Origin: CAYVTD01 sp964454445
GTDB taxonomy: Bacteria > Bacteroidota > Ignavibacteria > Kapaibacteriales > UBA2268
Direction: 5' to 3'
Length of the DNA: 64,000 bases
NCBI GenBank assembly: GCA_964454445.1
Contig: CAYVTD010000001.1
Span: 62,001 to 126,000 of the forward strand
Within the stretch, counting starts at the first letter, position 1. The number at the start of each line of letters is the position of its first letter. Shown piece after piece: positions 1 through 8,639 of this stretch. Below the pieces are notes generated by a model. The model made no database searches, was not told where the DNA came from, and saw nothing but the letters and a program-made list of their open reading frames with translations. The translations under genes and the position numbers were made by a program.

Positions 1-1062
1 GCAGGTTGTTTGAGCGAGCGATACAAAAATGATTTATCGTCTCAAATTCCCGAAGTTGATGCATTCTTTGGAGTAAACCAATTCCCTGACATTATAAAGT
101 CGTTAGAACCTCATTTTAATTACCAATTCAGCTATGGGCGCCATCTGCTGACCCCATCTCATTTTGCTTATGTAAAAATCTCTGACGGATGCAGCCATAA
201 ATGCTCTTTTTGTGCCATACCTTTGATAAAAGGCAAGCATCTTTCGCGCTCAGAAGAAGAAATCGTAGCAGAAGCAGAAACTCTGGTTTCCAATGGAGTA
301 AGAGAAATTATCCTAATTGCCCAAGATTCAACTTATTATGGAATGGATATATATCAGCAGCGACGCCTTCCACAATTAGTTGAAAGATTGAGCGATATTC
401 CCAATTTAAAATGGCTCAGGATAATGTACCTTTTCCCTTTGAATTTCCCTTGGCATCTCATCGAAATTATGTCAGAAAGAAAGAATATATGCAATTATAT
501 AGACATACCTTTACAACATGTTTCAGAGCGGATTTTGTCTTCGATGCAAAGACCAATCCCGAAAATGGAACTTTTTAAAATGATTGCGCGTTTCAGAAAA
601 CTTATCCCTGATATTGCCCTCAGAAGCACCTTTATAACAGGCTATCCAGGCGAAACTCAGGCTGAACACAAGGAATTAATGGATTTTCTTGCAGAAGCTC
701 AATTAGACCGCGTAGGAGTTTTCAAATATTCACAAGAAGAAAACACTAATGCTTTTTCGCTGAAAGATAATGTACCAGCAAAAACAAAGGAAAAACGACT
801 CGAAGAATTGATGCTTTTGCAGCAGGAAATATCGTTGAAAAAGAATAAACTGCTAATCGGCAGTACAAAGAAGGTCAAAATAGATTTTGAAGAAAAAGAC
901 CATTACTTGTGCCGTAGTCAGCACGAAGCGCCTGATATTGATATTGGAATTATCTTAAAAAAAACCGAAAAAGCAAAGCCCGGCGATTTCCTTGAAATAA
1001 AAGTTACAAATGCCGAAGCTTATGATATTTATGGGGATATTATTTCAATTAATAAAGGATAA
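1..1062 (+). CDS. rimO: Ribosomal protein S12 methylthiotransferase RimO (5' partial)
   Basis: Radical SAM enzyme that adds a methylthio group to an aspartate of ribosomal protein S12 in the cytoplasm. The reading frame is open to the first base, where it reads A-G-C-L-S-E-R-Y. This fits the conserved GCL(S/A)xRY stretch of the N-terminal MTTase domain, so the true start and the first cluster-binding cysteines lie upstream of the window. The radical-SAM triad CSHKCSFC is encoded around 190-213. A C-terminal TRAM-like segment covers about the last 65 residues. About 353 residues are visible of a usual 430-450. MiaB is the main alternative, but the IPEVDAFFG stretch and the TRAM end favour RimO. 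The exported-protein gene downstream starts 6 bp after the stop, so the two are probably cotranscribed. Confidence 0.93.
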   Translation, partial: AGCLSERYKNDLSSQIPEVDAFFGVNQFPDIIKSLEPHFNYQFSYGRHLLTPSHFAYVKISDGCSHKCSFCAIPLIKGKHLSRSEEEIVAEAETLVSNGVREIILIAQDSTYYGMDIYQQRRLPQLVERLSDIPNLKWLRIMYLFPLNFPWHLIEIMSERKNICNYIDIPLQHVSERILSSMQRPIPKMELFKMIARFRKLIPDIALRSTFITGYPGETQAEHKELMDFLAEAQLDRVGVFKYSQEENTNAFSLKDNVPAKTKEKRLEELMLLQQEISLKKNKLLIGSTKKVKIDFEEKDHYLCRSQHEAPDIDIGIILKKTEKAKPGDFLEIKVTNAEAYDIYGDIISINKG

Positions 1063-1068
1063 AAAAAT

Positions 1069-1731
1069 ATGAGAACGAAACTTGTAATTCTTAGCTTGTT
1101 GATTTTTTCCTATACATCATTATGTGCTGAAGATACTCAACCAGAAGATAATAATCAGCGTACGACATTGATACCACTTGCAGTCGGTAACGAATGGCAT
1201 TATAAAAGAAACTATGATTTCGATAAAGATGCTGACGGTCAGAAAATACCATTAATACCAAAAAATTCTTTTATCAATGAAAAAATAATTCGAATGGAAA
1301 AACTGGAAGATATTGTGAAAGGTGAAGACTCAACTGAGTTTTATGTTACTATTGATTCATTGATACCCGATTCAAAAAGAAATATTCTTTTTGGATATGC
1401 AAAAGCAAAAAGTAATGTAATTTATATGAAAATTTATTGGAAACATAGCAACAGCTATAAATCTGAACCGCTACGTTTTTTCCCTGACATTCCATCAAGC
1501 AAAAATTATGATAAAAATGACCCGGAAAAATTTCGTTGGCTCGATGATATGAAACAAATAACCATTCCTTCGGGTACTTATAATTGCTATCAATTAATTA
1601 ATAATGAAGCAGCAGAATATTACGCTCCCGGCATCGGATTTATTGCACGTGAAGATGTATTCATCTTAGGAACGCGAAAACAAACTATTGTTCTAATAGA
1701 TTACAAACTAGCTCAGACTGAAGAGAAATAG
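1069..1731 (+). CDS. Exported protein of unknown function
   Basis: A 220-residue protein I do not recognise. Residues 1-20 form a typical Sec signal peptide (MRTK, a hydrophobic core, then SLCA), so it is probably periplasmic or surface-exposed. The mature part starts with a PLAVGNEWHYKR stretch. From general familiarity, similar N-termini occur in short secreted proteins of Ignavibacteria-like genomes; this is not a verified match. No lipobox, repeat or catalytic motif is evident. It starts 6 bp after rimO behind AAAGGA and probably shares its transcript. A weak AGAGAAA/TTTCTCT hairpin at about 1722-1738 overlaps the end. Confidence 0.7.
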   Translation: MRTKLVILSLLIFSYTSLCAEDTQPEDNNQRTTLIPLAVGNEWHYKRNYDFDKDADGQKIPLIPKNSFINEKIIRMEKLEDIVKGEDSTEFYVTIDSLIPDSKRNILFGYAKAKSNVIYMKIYWKHSNSYKSEPLRFFPDIPSSKNYDKNDPEKFRWLDDMKQITIPSGTYNCYQLINNEAAEYYAPGIGFIAREDVFILGTRKQTIVLIDYKLAQTEEK

Positions 1732-1784
1732 TTTTCTCTATAAAAATTATTTCATTCATTTAAGAAACATTTTTATAATTTCAC

Positions 1785-1792
1785 TATATTTG
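1785..1792 (+). promoter_or_regulatory. Possible -7 element of the DHOD-like gene
   Basis: TATATTTG matches the Bacteroidota -7 consensus TAnnTTTG, 45 bp upstream of the ATG at 1838. No TTTG -33 element lies at the expected 19-21 bp distance, so this is only a candidate. Confidence 0.3.
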
Positions 1793-1837
1793 CTTAATAA
1801 TATTATAACATTTTGTATTACATAACCAAAGGTTAAC

Positions 1838-2824
1838 ATGATCGATTTATCAACAAAATACGCAGGATTAGAGCTACAAAGCCCAATTATCGCTTCGAGC
1901 TCAGGTCTAACCGATAGTATAGATTCAATAAAAAAAATCGAAAAATACGGAGGAGGCGCTGTAGTCGTAAAATCGATTTTCGAAGAGGAAATCTTGATGG
2001 AGGCAGACAAAGCAATCGCCGAGAAAATGAATAATCACTATTTGAAAGAAACTTTTGACTACATCGACAGTCACTTGAAAGGTATGAGAATCGACGAGTA
2101 TATAAGATTGATTTCTGGTGCAAAAAAAGCAGTCCGAATTCCAATAATTGCTTCTATTAACTGCACATCTAAATATGAATGGCCCTATTTTGTACATAGA
2201 ATCCAAGAAGCCGGCGCCGATGCTCTCGAATTGAATATGTTCCTGCTTCCCTCCGACGAAGATAAATCGAGCGCAGACAACGAAAATCAGTATTTTGAAA
2301 TCATCGAAAGTGTTCGCAATGTTTCAAAAATTCCATTAACATTGAAAATCAGTTTCTACTTCTCGAGCCTTGCCCAAATGATAAAGCGACTTTCAGAAAC
2401 GGAAATTTCTGCTATTGTTTTGTTCAACCGTTTTTACAGTCCCGATTTTGACCTCGATAGCTTCAAAGTAATGTCAACAAATGTGCTTAGCTCGCCCGAT
2501 GAAATTTCTATTTCATTACGCTGGATTTCCATAATGTCCGGCAGAATTAAATGCGATTTAGCCGCCTCGACTGGAGTGAATAATGGCTTGGCTGCAATAA
2601 AACAAATTGCAGCAGGAGCAAAGGCAGTGCAAGTAGCATCAGCACTCTATAAAAACGGAATTCCATATATTGCCGATATGCTCGATGAGATGCGCACTTG
2701 GATGACTCAAAAAGGATTCGAGAAACTTGATGATTTCCGTGGCAAAATGAGTCAAAAGCAAAGTGGTAATCCGGCAGCTTATGAAAGAATTCAGTTTATG
2801 AAATATTTCGGCGGCATACAGTAA
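1838..2824 (+). CDS. Dihydroorotate dehydrogenase-like flavoprotein
   Basis: A 328-residue TIM-barrel protein of the DHOD/PyrD superfamily, which bind FMN and oxidise dihydroorotate or related substrates. Visible features are the N-terminal SPIIASSSGLT stretch (about residues 15-25), the ADALELNMF strand, and the LAASTGVNNG...GAKAVQVASALY segment near residues 245-275, which is where the family holds the FMN phosphate. It differs from textbook PyrD: the phosphate loop is TGVNNG rather than TGG(I/V), and I cannot place the usual catalytic Cys/Ser loop with certainty. 'DHOD-like' is therefore safer than pyrD. The ATG follows AAAGG with 5 bp spacing. No pyrimidine gene is adjacent, so a role outside pyrimidine synthesis is possible. 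Confidence 0.8.
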   Translation: MIDLSTKYAGLELQSPIIASSSGLTDSIDSIKKIEKYGGGAVVVKSIFEEEILMEADKAIAEKMNNHYLKETFDYIDSHLKGMRIDEYIRLISGAKKAVRIPIIASINCTSKYEWPYFVHRIQEAGADALELNMFLLPSDEDKSSADNENQYFEIIESVRNVSKIPLTLKISFYFSSLAQMIKRLSETEISAIVLFNRFYSPDFDLDSFKVMSTNVLSSPDEISISLRWISIMSGRIKCDLAASTGVNNGLAAIKQIAAGAKAVQVASALYKNGIPYIADMLDEMRTWMTQKGFEKLDDFRGKMSQKQSGNPAAYERIQFMKYFGGIQ

Positions 2825-3110
2825 GAAAGTGTTTCATTATATAATTACTGATATTTACACCGGTTTACGCGACAAGCCACATTTTACCTTTAAAATCCAA
2901 TTGTAATGATTAGTATTATTATTGTAATGATTGGATTATTGATTGTAAGAAATAATATTTTAATTTCAATACTTTATATTATATTCTCATTATTTTATTT
3001 TTTTATGGTATGTATTAATTTATTATTTGTAATATAATATATATTATATTTTTTCATAATTATATTCTTTGTATATTATAATATATTTTTTACAATAATT
3101 ATTATATTAT
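2825..3110. other. AT-rich intergenic stretch between convergent genes
   Basis: 286 bp of strongly AT-rich sequence between two convergent genes. It holds a perfect 20-bp AT palindrome at 3031-3050, a second at about 3073-3086, and two short direct copies of ATTGTAATGATT near 2900-2935. I see no ORF, GC-rich hairpin or RNA gene. Confidence 0.6.
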
Positions 3111-3911
3111 TTATTCGTTTTTATTAAATAATAAACAGACTAAGAATATGAATGCCTGAATTAAGATTATTGTTGCGCCACTTGGGATATCAATAAGATA
3201 AGAGAATATTAATCCAAGTAAGGAGCTAATTGTTCCAAACAATATTGCAATGATGGTCATACTGCGAAATGTGCTTACGATAAGGCGTGCAGAGGCGGCT
3301 GGAATGATTAGATATGCGGCAATTAATACTATTCCGACTAATTTAATTGATACAACGATAGTTATTGATATTAATATTCCTAATAAATAATTATCAAATA
3401 TAATATTTTGTTTGCAAGTGCGGGCTAATTCTTCATCAAATGAGGCATAAGACCAGCGACCCCAGAATTTAATATTTACAATGATTGTAATCATCGTTAA
3501 TATTGATGCTATAATTATATCAAACCACGAAACAGCCAGAATACTTCCAAATAAATATGTAAAAGCATCGCTCGAATAGTCTTCTTTTAATGATAAAAAT
3601 ATTACGCCAAGAGCCATCGAAACTGAAAAGATTATTCCAATTAGTGTATCTGCGGCTAATTTTGTGTTTTCTTTTAAATAAGTTATTATAATCGATGCTA
3701 AAATCGTAAAAGGGATGGCTATATACATTGGTTCTGTTTTTAAAAGCAGTCCCAAAGCAACCCCACCGAATGCAGCGTGTGCCAAACCGCTTCCAAGAAA
3801 GCTCATCTTTCGTTGAACTATAAATATTCCGTAATAGCTTCCTAAAAAACCGACTAAAATACCGGCTAAAATCGCTCGCTGCATAAATTGCATTGTTAAA
3901 ATATCTATCAT
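3111..3911 (-). CDS. Metal ABC transporter permease (ZnuB/MntB type, ABC-3 family)
   Basis: A 266-residue polytopic membrane protein with about 7-8 hydrophobic segments. It imports zinc or manganese in the inner membrane when paired with an ATPase and a periplasmic binding protein. Family landmarks are visible: QRKMSFLGSGLAHAAFGG near the N-terminus (residues 33-50) and KLVGIVLIAAYLIIPAASARL around residues 195-215. The length is typical. The gene is last in a minus-strand run and starts 18 bp after the TPR membrane-protein gene. No ATPase or solute-binding gene occurs anywhere in the window, so its partners must lie elsewhere. The metal cannot be told from the sequence. Confidence 0.88.
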   Translation of the reverse strand: MIDILTMQFMQRAILAGILVGFLGSYYGIFIVQRKMSFLGSGLAHAAFGGVALGLLLKTEPMYIAIPFTILASIIITYLKENTKLAADTLIGIIFSVSMALGVIFLSLKEDYSSDAFTYLFGSILAVSWFDIIIASILTMITIIVNIKFWGRWSYASFDEELARTCKQNIIFDNYLLGILISITIVVSIKLVGIVLIAAYLIIPAASARLIVSTFRSMTIIAILFGTISSLLGLIFSYLIDIPSGATIILIQAFIFLVCLLFNKNE

Positions 3912-3929
3912 TTTCTTTGATTAATTAAT

Positions 3930-5564
3930 TTATTTATTGCGCTTTATTTTTCTCTTCAATGTTTCTTCGAAATAACTATGTAGAGGGAATATTAAAAGTG
4001 CTAAAATGAAATTTATAACAAGTTTATATAATGGTGTTTGCATTGATATTCTATCAGTAAATGGATCAATTATAACTAAAATAAATTCGAATAATAAAAT
4101 GAATGTTATAAATATAATTCCTTCGGCAACACGTATTTTTAATCTGAATTTACCTGTTAGAAATGTAATTACAATCATAAATATAATGAAAATAAATATG
4201 CCGCTATATTGTAAAAGGTTGCGTCTATTTGTTTGTTCTTTGATTTGAGCTTGCATTATTTCATTATGGCGTTTTTCATCGGCAATTTTCTTCTCAAATT
4301 TGAATTTAGCCTCTAATGATGTTATATCTCTTTCCTTTTCAAGATTAAAAACACTATCTTTAAATTGAACATAAAGTCGAAAATACTTAAGTGCATTTCG
4401 GTAATTATTCATTTTAGAATTGTATTTATATAATCCCTTATAAATATCTGTCATAAAAGTGATGTTATTGCAATTTTTAGCGAGTGCATTTGCATTTTGG
4501 TAAATTGATAATGATTTTTTATATTTTCCAATATTGAAATAAAGATCAGCAATATTAATTAATGAAAGAACAATTCCATCGATACGATTTGAGTTGATGA
4601 ATAATTGTTTCGCTTTATTATAATATATAATTGCATCGTTAAATTTGTGTTGTACACTCAAGCAATTACCAATGTTAATCATAATATCAGCGATATTGCT
4701 GTTAGAGCCATATTTTTCAATAATATTTAATGCCATTGCAAAATACTTAAAAGCTGTATCAGGCATATTTAAACGGTATGAGATATTTCCGAGATTATTA
4801 TAGGATGAAGCCATGCCCCATTCATCATTAATTTTTTTTGTATAGTAGTTAGCCATAATCGAATAGTTAAATGATTCATTCAGTTTTCCAATATTTTTGT
4901 AGCTTATTGCTAGATTATTAAGCAGTGTTCCATAATAATAAATCTGAATTTTACTAATATTTTTATTTACAATCTTTTTAAAATATTCAAGGGATTTAAG
5001 ATAATAGTATAGAGAGGTATTTTGCATTCCTCGATATTCAAATATTTCCCCTATTGATAAGTATGAAATTGCTGTAAGATTAATATTATTTGTTTCTTTA
5101 GCTATCGATAAACTTTTGTTAAAATATTTATTTGCTTCACTTATATTATTATTTAATTCAATAACCCCTCTATAATAATCAGAGATGCCTTCTTCTACTT
5201 TCAATGAATTCTTAATACTTACTTTTTTTGCCAAATTTATATACTTTATTGCTAATTTATTATCATAATAAGAATAAATCATTGCATAAAGATTATAGGC
5301 ATCAACAATAATATTAATATCATTTTCAGATTTCCCTATTTCAAGTAATTTGCTAGTATAATTAACAGCAGAAGCGGAATCATTTTGTATATACGATATT
5401 TCAGCAAGTTCTTTATATTTATAAATTTTTGTATTTATTTTAATATCATTTTCATAAGATTTACTAAATATGTGATAAGGAAAAATAATTGTTATCAATG
5501 AAGAAAATAAAATAAAAAAATATATTTTATTTGTAAATAATCTCATAAAAAAAGGCTTCAACAT
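3930..5564 (-). CDS. TPR-repeat membrane protein
   Basis: A 544-residue protein. A hydrophobic N-terminal segment (about residues 12-33) acts as signal or anchor. Some eight tetratricopeptide-like repeats follow (about 45-400), then a charged, probably coiled-coil stretch (about 405-445). At the C-terminus there are about four membrane segments (about 447-535). This resembles Bacteroidota TPR proteins in which the kinase output of a sensor is replaced by a membrane module; that comparison is family knowledge and the function is unknown. The ATG lies 3 bp beyond the TAA of the TPR-CHAT gene, with GGGAAG inside that gene's end, so the two are probably translationally coupled. Composition is markedly AT-rich (many Asn/Ile/Lys codons), more so than most neighbours. 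Confidence 0.8.
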   Translation of the reverse strand: MLKPFFMRLFTNKIYFFILFSSLITIIFPYHIFSKSYENDIKINTKIYKYKELAEISYIQNDSASAVNYTSKLLEIGKSENDINIIVDAYNLYAMIYSYYDNKLAIKYINLAKKVSIKNSLKVEEGISDYYRGVIELNNNISEANKYFNKSLSIAKETNNINLTAISYLSIGEIFEYRGMQNTSLYYYLKSLEYFKKIVNKNISKIQIYYYGTLLNNLAISYKNIGKLNESFNYSIMANYYTKKINDEWGMASSYNNLGNISYRLNMPDTAFKYFAMALNIIEKYGSNSNIADIMINIGNCLSVQHKFNDAIIYYNKAKQLFINSNRIDGIVLSLINIADLYFNIGKYKKSLSIYQNANALAKNCNNITFMTDIYKGLYKYNSKMNNYRNALKYFRLYVQFKDSVFNLEKERDITSLEAKFKFEKKIADEKRHNEIMQAQIKEQTNRRNLLQYSGIFIFIIFMIVITFLTGKFRLKIRVAEGIIFITFILLFEFILVIIDPFTDRISMQTPLYKLVINFILALLIFPLHSYFEETLKRKIKRNK

Positions 5565-5567
5565 AAC

Positions 5568-8500
5568 TTATCTTCCCACCAAAACAAAGGCAGCCCAATA
5601 ATATACATCTTTATATATATTCTTCATAGTTTTTACAGCTTTATTAAATGCTTCACGGCTTTCCATTCCATTTAATAAGTTCTGATAAAATAAGGTCATA
5701 AGTTTCATTGTTGCTTCATCGCTGACCGTCCAAAGAGACATAATAACCGATTTGGCTCCAGCAGCCATAAAAGCGCGCTGCATTCCATACACACCCTCTC
5801 CATTTTGTGTTTCTCCAAGTCCTGTTTCGCACGCCGATAATACTACGAGATTCGTTTTATCAAGATTTAGGTTCATAGCTTCATAAGCTGTTAAAATACC
5901 ATCTTCTTCATTAAGTTCTCGATAATTATCGGTTAATAACGAGTTTTCTGCACCTGTAAATAAAAGTAATGAGCGCAGTAAAGGATTATCTTCTTTATTA
6001 TATGCATTACCAAACTGTTTACTTGATGAATTTTTATTGAGAAATAATCCGTGCGTGGCAATATGTAATATTTCTGGCGAATTAGTTGCTTTTATTACGC
6101 TTTCCAAAGCATCTTTTCCGATGTATTTATCAACTTTCCATTTCTTAGATAAAAGCATATTATCAATGGAAATAACTTCTTCTTCTGTTCCTTTTAGTTC
6201 TGGTATATTAGAAACCATATTTGAATCAGTGTTAAACAGCGGCGAACCGAATAAAACAGCATATTTATCATTGTTTATATGATTATTATATTTACTTTTA
6301 TGTTTAATTATCTTAGTAATATAAATATTTTCTTTGATTTCTAATAAATCCTTTAAGCTTGTCAATAGTCGGAGATCTCTTTCATCACATAAATATTTAG
6401 AATTAACAGGGTTACGGAGCGAAGCGATATTTATTTGATTGTAACAACCATCGGTAGAAAAATAAATGGTTTTTATTCCTTTGAACTTATCGTTAATAGG
6501 TTTCCAAAAGGCATTATAGGAGTAGTTATCATCAATTTTAAAACGGATAGAACGGGCATAATTCTTCAAATATATATTTTCCATGTCATTACCATTTTTC
6601 AATATGACGATATCAAGCGGTTTACCATTCTTATTTTTATTATTTTTAATGATTATTGCTGCATAAACCACCGAATCAGTTAAATCATTAATGTAAACAT
6701 TATTTTTGAACTTATTCTTGATTTTCCCAAACTTACGGAAACGAATAATCTCGACAGCGGCTTCATTATTGCCGAGACAAGCTGAAATATTTTGCCATTT
6801 TATAGTATCTTTATCATGATATTTTGCAAATATTTCTGAGGAAAGAGAAATTTCTTTTTCCAAAGCATTTGCAAGGTTTTCCAATGAATCCAAATTGATT
6901 TTCTGCTTGTGAATTTCATCATTCGATAAACCATAAAGTTTTGCCAAATAATCTCTTTGAGATTGCCATAACTTAAAAATATCTATCAAATTACTATCAC
7001 CGCTTGCAAAAATCCTATCTCGAACTTTCCTCGATGCCGAAAACAGTAAAGCTTTGGTTTTTAACCTGTAATTAATAATATTTTCGATGAAATCATCACT
7101 ATCTTTGTATTTCGTAGCAAAATTATTGAATAACTCAAAGCGATTTTTGATTGTTTCATAATATTGAGATTTTTCCTTTTCGCTCATTGAAGGGAAATTT
7201 CGTTTTATATTTTCAAGCGTAATATCCAAAGATTTAAGAAAAAATGATTTTGCCTTTTTCGGATTATTATTTAGGTTGTAGAGGGTTGCCAAATTGAATT
7301 TCACAAGAGCATTTAAAGGGTGAATATCACTGTATGAGGTTTCAATAAGCTTTTCGGCTTGCAAATAATATTGTTCGGCAGCGTGAAAATCTTCTTCTTT
7401 TAACTTCAAATCGGCTAAAGCAGTTAGAAACTCAGAAAAAATTGGGTGATTGCTTCCCAGAGAGCTTTTCGCCGAATCTGCAGCCTCTTTCAGGAGTGTA
7501 TCAGCAGTGTTATAATTGCCGGCAAGGATTTCATTTGAAGCTTTATTTCTGAGAAAAGAAGCATATCGATAGTTCGATTTTCCCAAACTTGCGACGAGAG
7601 ATTGAATTGATATGTCAAAATAAGTTCGAGCATCGTCCAATTTACTCATTGCGCTATACAAATTTGCAAGATTGTTTGCCGCACTTGCATATCTGTAATG
7701 CGATTTGCCCAAAGTGTTTTCAATAATATCGATAACAGTTTTGTATAAATCTTCTGCCTTGTCCAAACGCCCCATTTTTTTGTACAAACCAGCCAAATTG
7801 CTTATATAAATAGCATAGTAGAGGTGCTTTACACCAAGTTTTTCCTTAATAATGTCAATAGCTTGTAAATAAAGCTTTTCGGCGGCGGAATACTTGCCTG
7901 TAGTTTCGTAAATATCTGCTAAATTATTTAGTCTGACGGCAGTAGTGGGGTGTCTTTCACCTACTTTTTGTTTCGTTAATTCAATCGATTGCAGCATTAA
8001 TGCCTCAGCATCAGAATACCTGCCCATTTGTGCGAACATTTGACTATAATTGTTTAGATAAATGTCCTTATCTGGGTGGACGCCGCCCATTTCGTTATCA
8101 ATAATTGAAATTAATTCCTTATAGACCGGCTCAGAGCGGGAAAGGAGTCCAATCTCATCATAAAGGCGGGCTAAATTGTTCATTGTAGCAATATAATCAG
8201 GGTGAATTCTCCCAAAAATCTCTTTTAAGATTTCAAGTGCCTCAAGATAAAGAGGTTCGACCTGCTCATAACTTCCGATCTTTTTATATAAAATAGCTAA
8301 ATTGTTTAAAACTTCAGCAAACTTGGCGCTTTTTCTATAATATATCCGCTCGCACAAGGCGCTATCTTCCTTTGCCCATTCAAGTGATTTATGGTAATCT
8401 GTAATAAAATAAAACAAATCGGAATAAACTCTTACAGTTTTTTGATAATTCGAATCGAGCTTTCCAAATTCCCGTTCTGCTGCTTGCAATGCTTTCTCGC

Positions 8501-8639
8501 ATATTGGCAAAGCATCTTTATATGACCCATTTTTAAAAAGGACATCAACGCTGTCAGATAATTGCTCCCACTCTTGAGCATAAGTTTTTATGCAGGAAAG
8601 AAACAATATGAACAGCATTATATATAACAATTTTTGCAT
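5568..8639 (-). CDS. Exported TPR-CHAT domain protein (caspase-like peptidase)
   Basis: A 1023-residue protein. It begins with a Sec signal peptide (residues 1-21, ending TYAQ). A long array of kinesin-light-chain-type TPRs with about 42-residue spacing follows (about 60-480), then a helical linker, and a C-terminal CHAT domain (about 690-1023). The caspase-like dyad is visible as H863 in LHIATHG and C937 in LSACETG, followed by the conserved GVYGMQRAFMAAGAKSVIMS stretch. CHAT domains are cysteine peptidases related to separase and caspases; TPRs usually bind the activator or substrate. The signal peptide places this one outside the cytoplasm, unlike the CRISPR-associated TPR-CHAT protease. 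The ATG abuts the stop of manC (TAG-ATG). The substrate is unknown. Confidence 0.9.
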   Translation of the reverse strand: MQKLLYIMLFILFLSCIKTYAQEWEQLSDSVDVLFKNGSYKDALPICEKALQAAEREFGKLDSNYQKTVRVYSDLFYFITDYHKSLEWAKEDSALCERIYYRKSAKFAEVLNNLAILYKKIGSYEQVEPLYLEALEILKEIFGRIHPDYIATMNNLARLYDEIGLLSRSEPVYKELISIIDNEMGGVHPDKDIYLNNYSQMFAQMGRYSDAEALMLQSIELTKQKVGERHPTTAVRLNNLADIYETTGKYSAAEKLYLQAIDIIKEKLGVKHLYYAIYISNLAGLYKKMGRLDKAEDLYKTVIDIIENTLGKSHYRYASAANNLANLYSAMSKLDDARTYFDISIQSLVASLGKSNYRYASFLRNKASNEILAGNYNTADTLLKEAADSAKSSLGSNHPIFSEFLTALADLKLKEEDFHAAEQYYLQAEKLIETSYSDIHPLNALVKFNLATLYNLNNNPKKAKSFFLKSLDITLENIKRNFPSMSEKEKSQYYETIKNRFELFNNFATKYKDSDDFIENIINYRLKTKALLFSASRKVRDRIFASGDSNLIDIFKLWQSQRDYLAKLYGLSNDEIHKQKINLDSLENLANALEKEISLSSEIFAKYHDKDTIKWQNISACLGNNEAAVEIIRFRKFGKIKNKFKNNVYINDLTDSVVYAAIIIKNNKNKNGKPLDIVILKNGNDMENIYLKNYARSIRFKIDDNYSYNAFWKPINDKFKGIKTIYFSTDGCYNQINIASLRNPVNSKYLCDERDLRLLTSLKDLLEIKENIYITKIIKHKSKYNNHINNDKYAVLFGSPLFNTDSNMVSNIPELKGTEEEVISIDNMLLSKKWKVDKYIGKDALESVIKATNSPEILHIATHGLFLNKNSSSKQFGNAYNKEDNPLLRSLLLFTGAENSLLTDNYRELNEEDGILTAYEAMNLNLDKTNLVVLSACETGLGETQNGEGVYGMQRAFMAAGAKSVIMSLWTVSDEATMKLMTLFYQNLLNGMESREAFNKAVKTMKNIYKDVYYWAAFVLVGR

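Noticed and set aside
1838..2824. Naming the DHOD-like gene pyrD
   Set aside because: The FMN-phosphate loop and the catalytic loop differ from classical PyrD and no pyrimidine gene is near.
3031..3086. Perfect AT palindromes, and similarity between 3061-3090 and 57929-57960 (TTCTTT(T)GTATATT..AATATA)
   Set aside because: Both lie in low-complexity AT-rich DNA where such palindromes arise by chance, and the 3-kb copy sits between convergent genes.
2825..3110. Possible CRISPR-like or regulatory repeat from short direct repeats ATTGTAATGATT
   Set aside because: Only two short copies, no regular spacing.
5568..8639. TPR-CHAT gene as part of a type III-E CRISPR (Craspase) system
   Set aside because: It has a signal peptide, no CRISPR repeats or cas genes are near, and exported TPR-CHAT proteins are common in Bacteroidota-like genomes.
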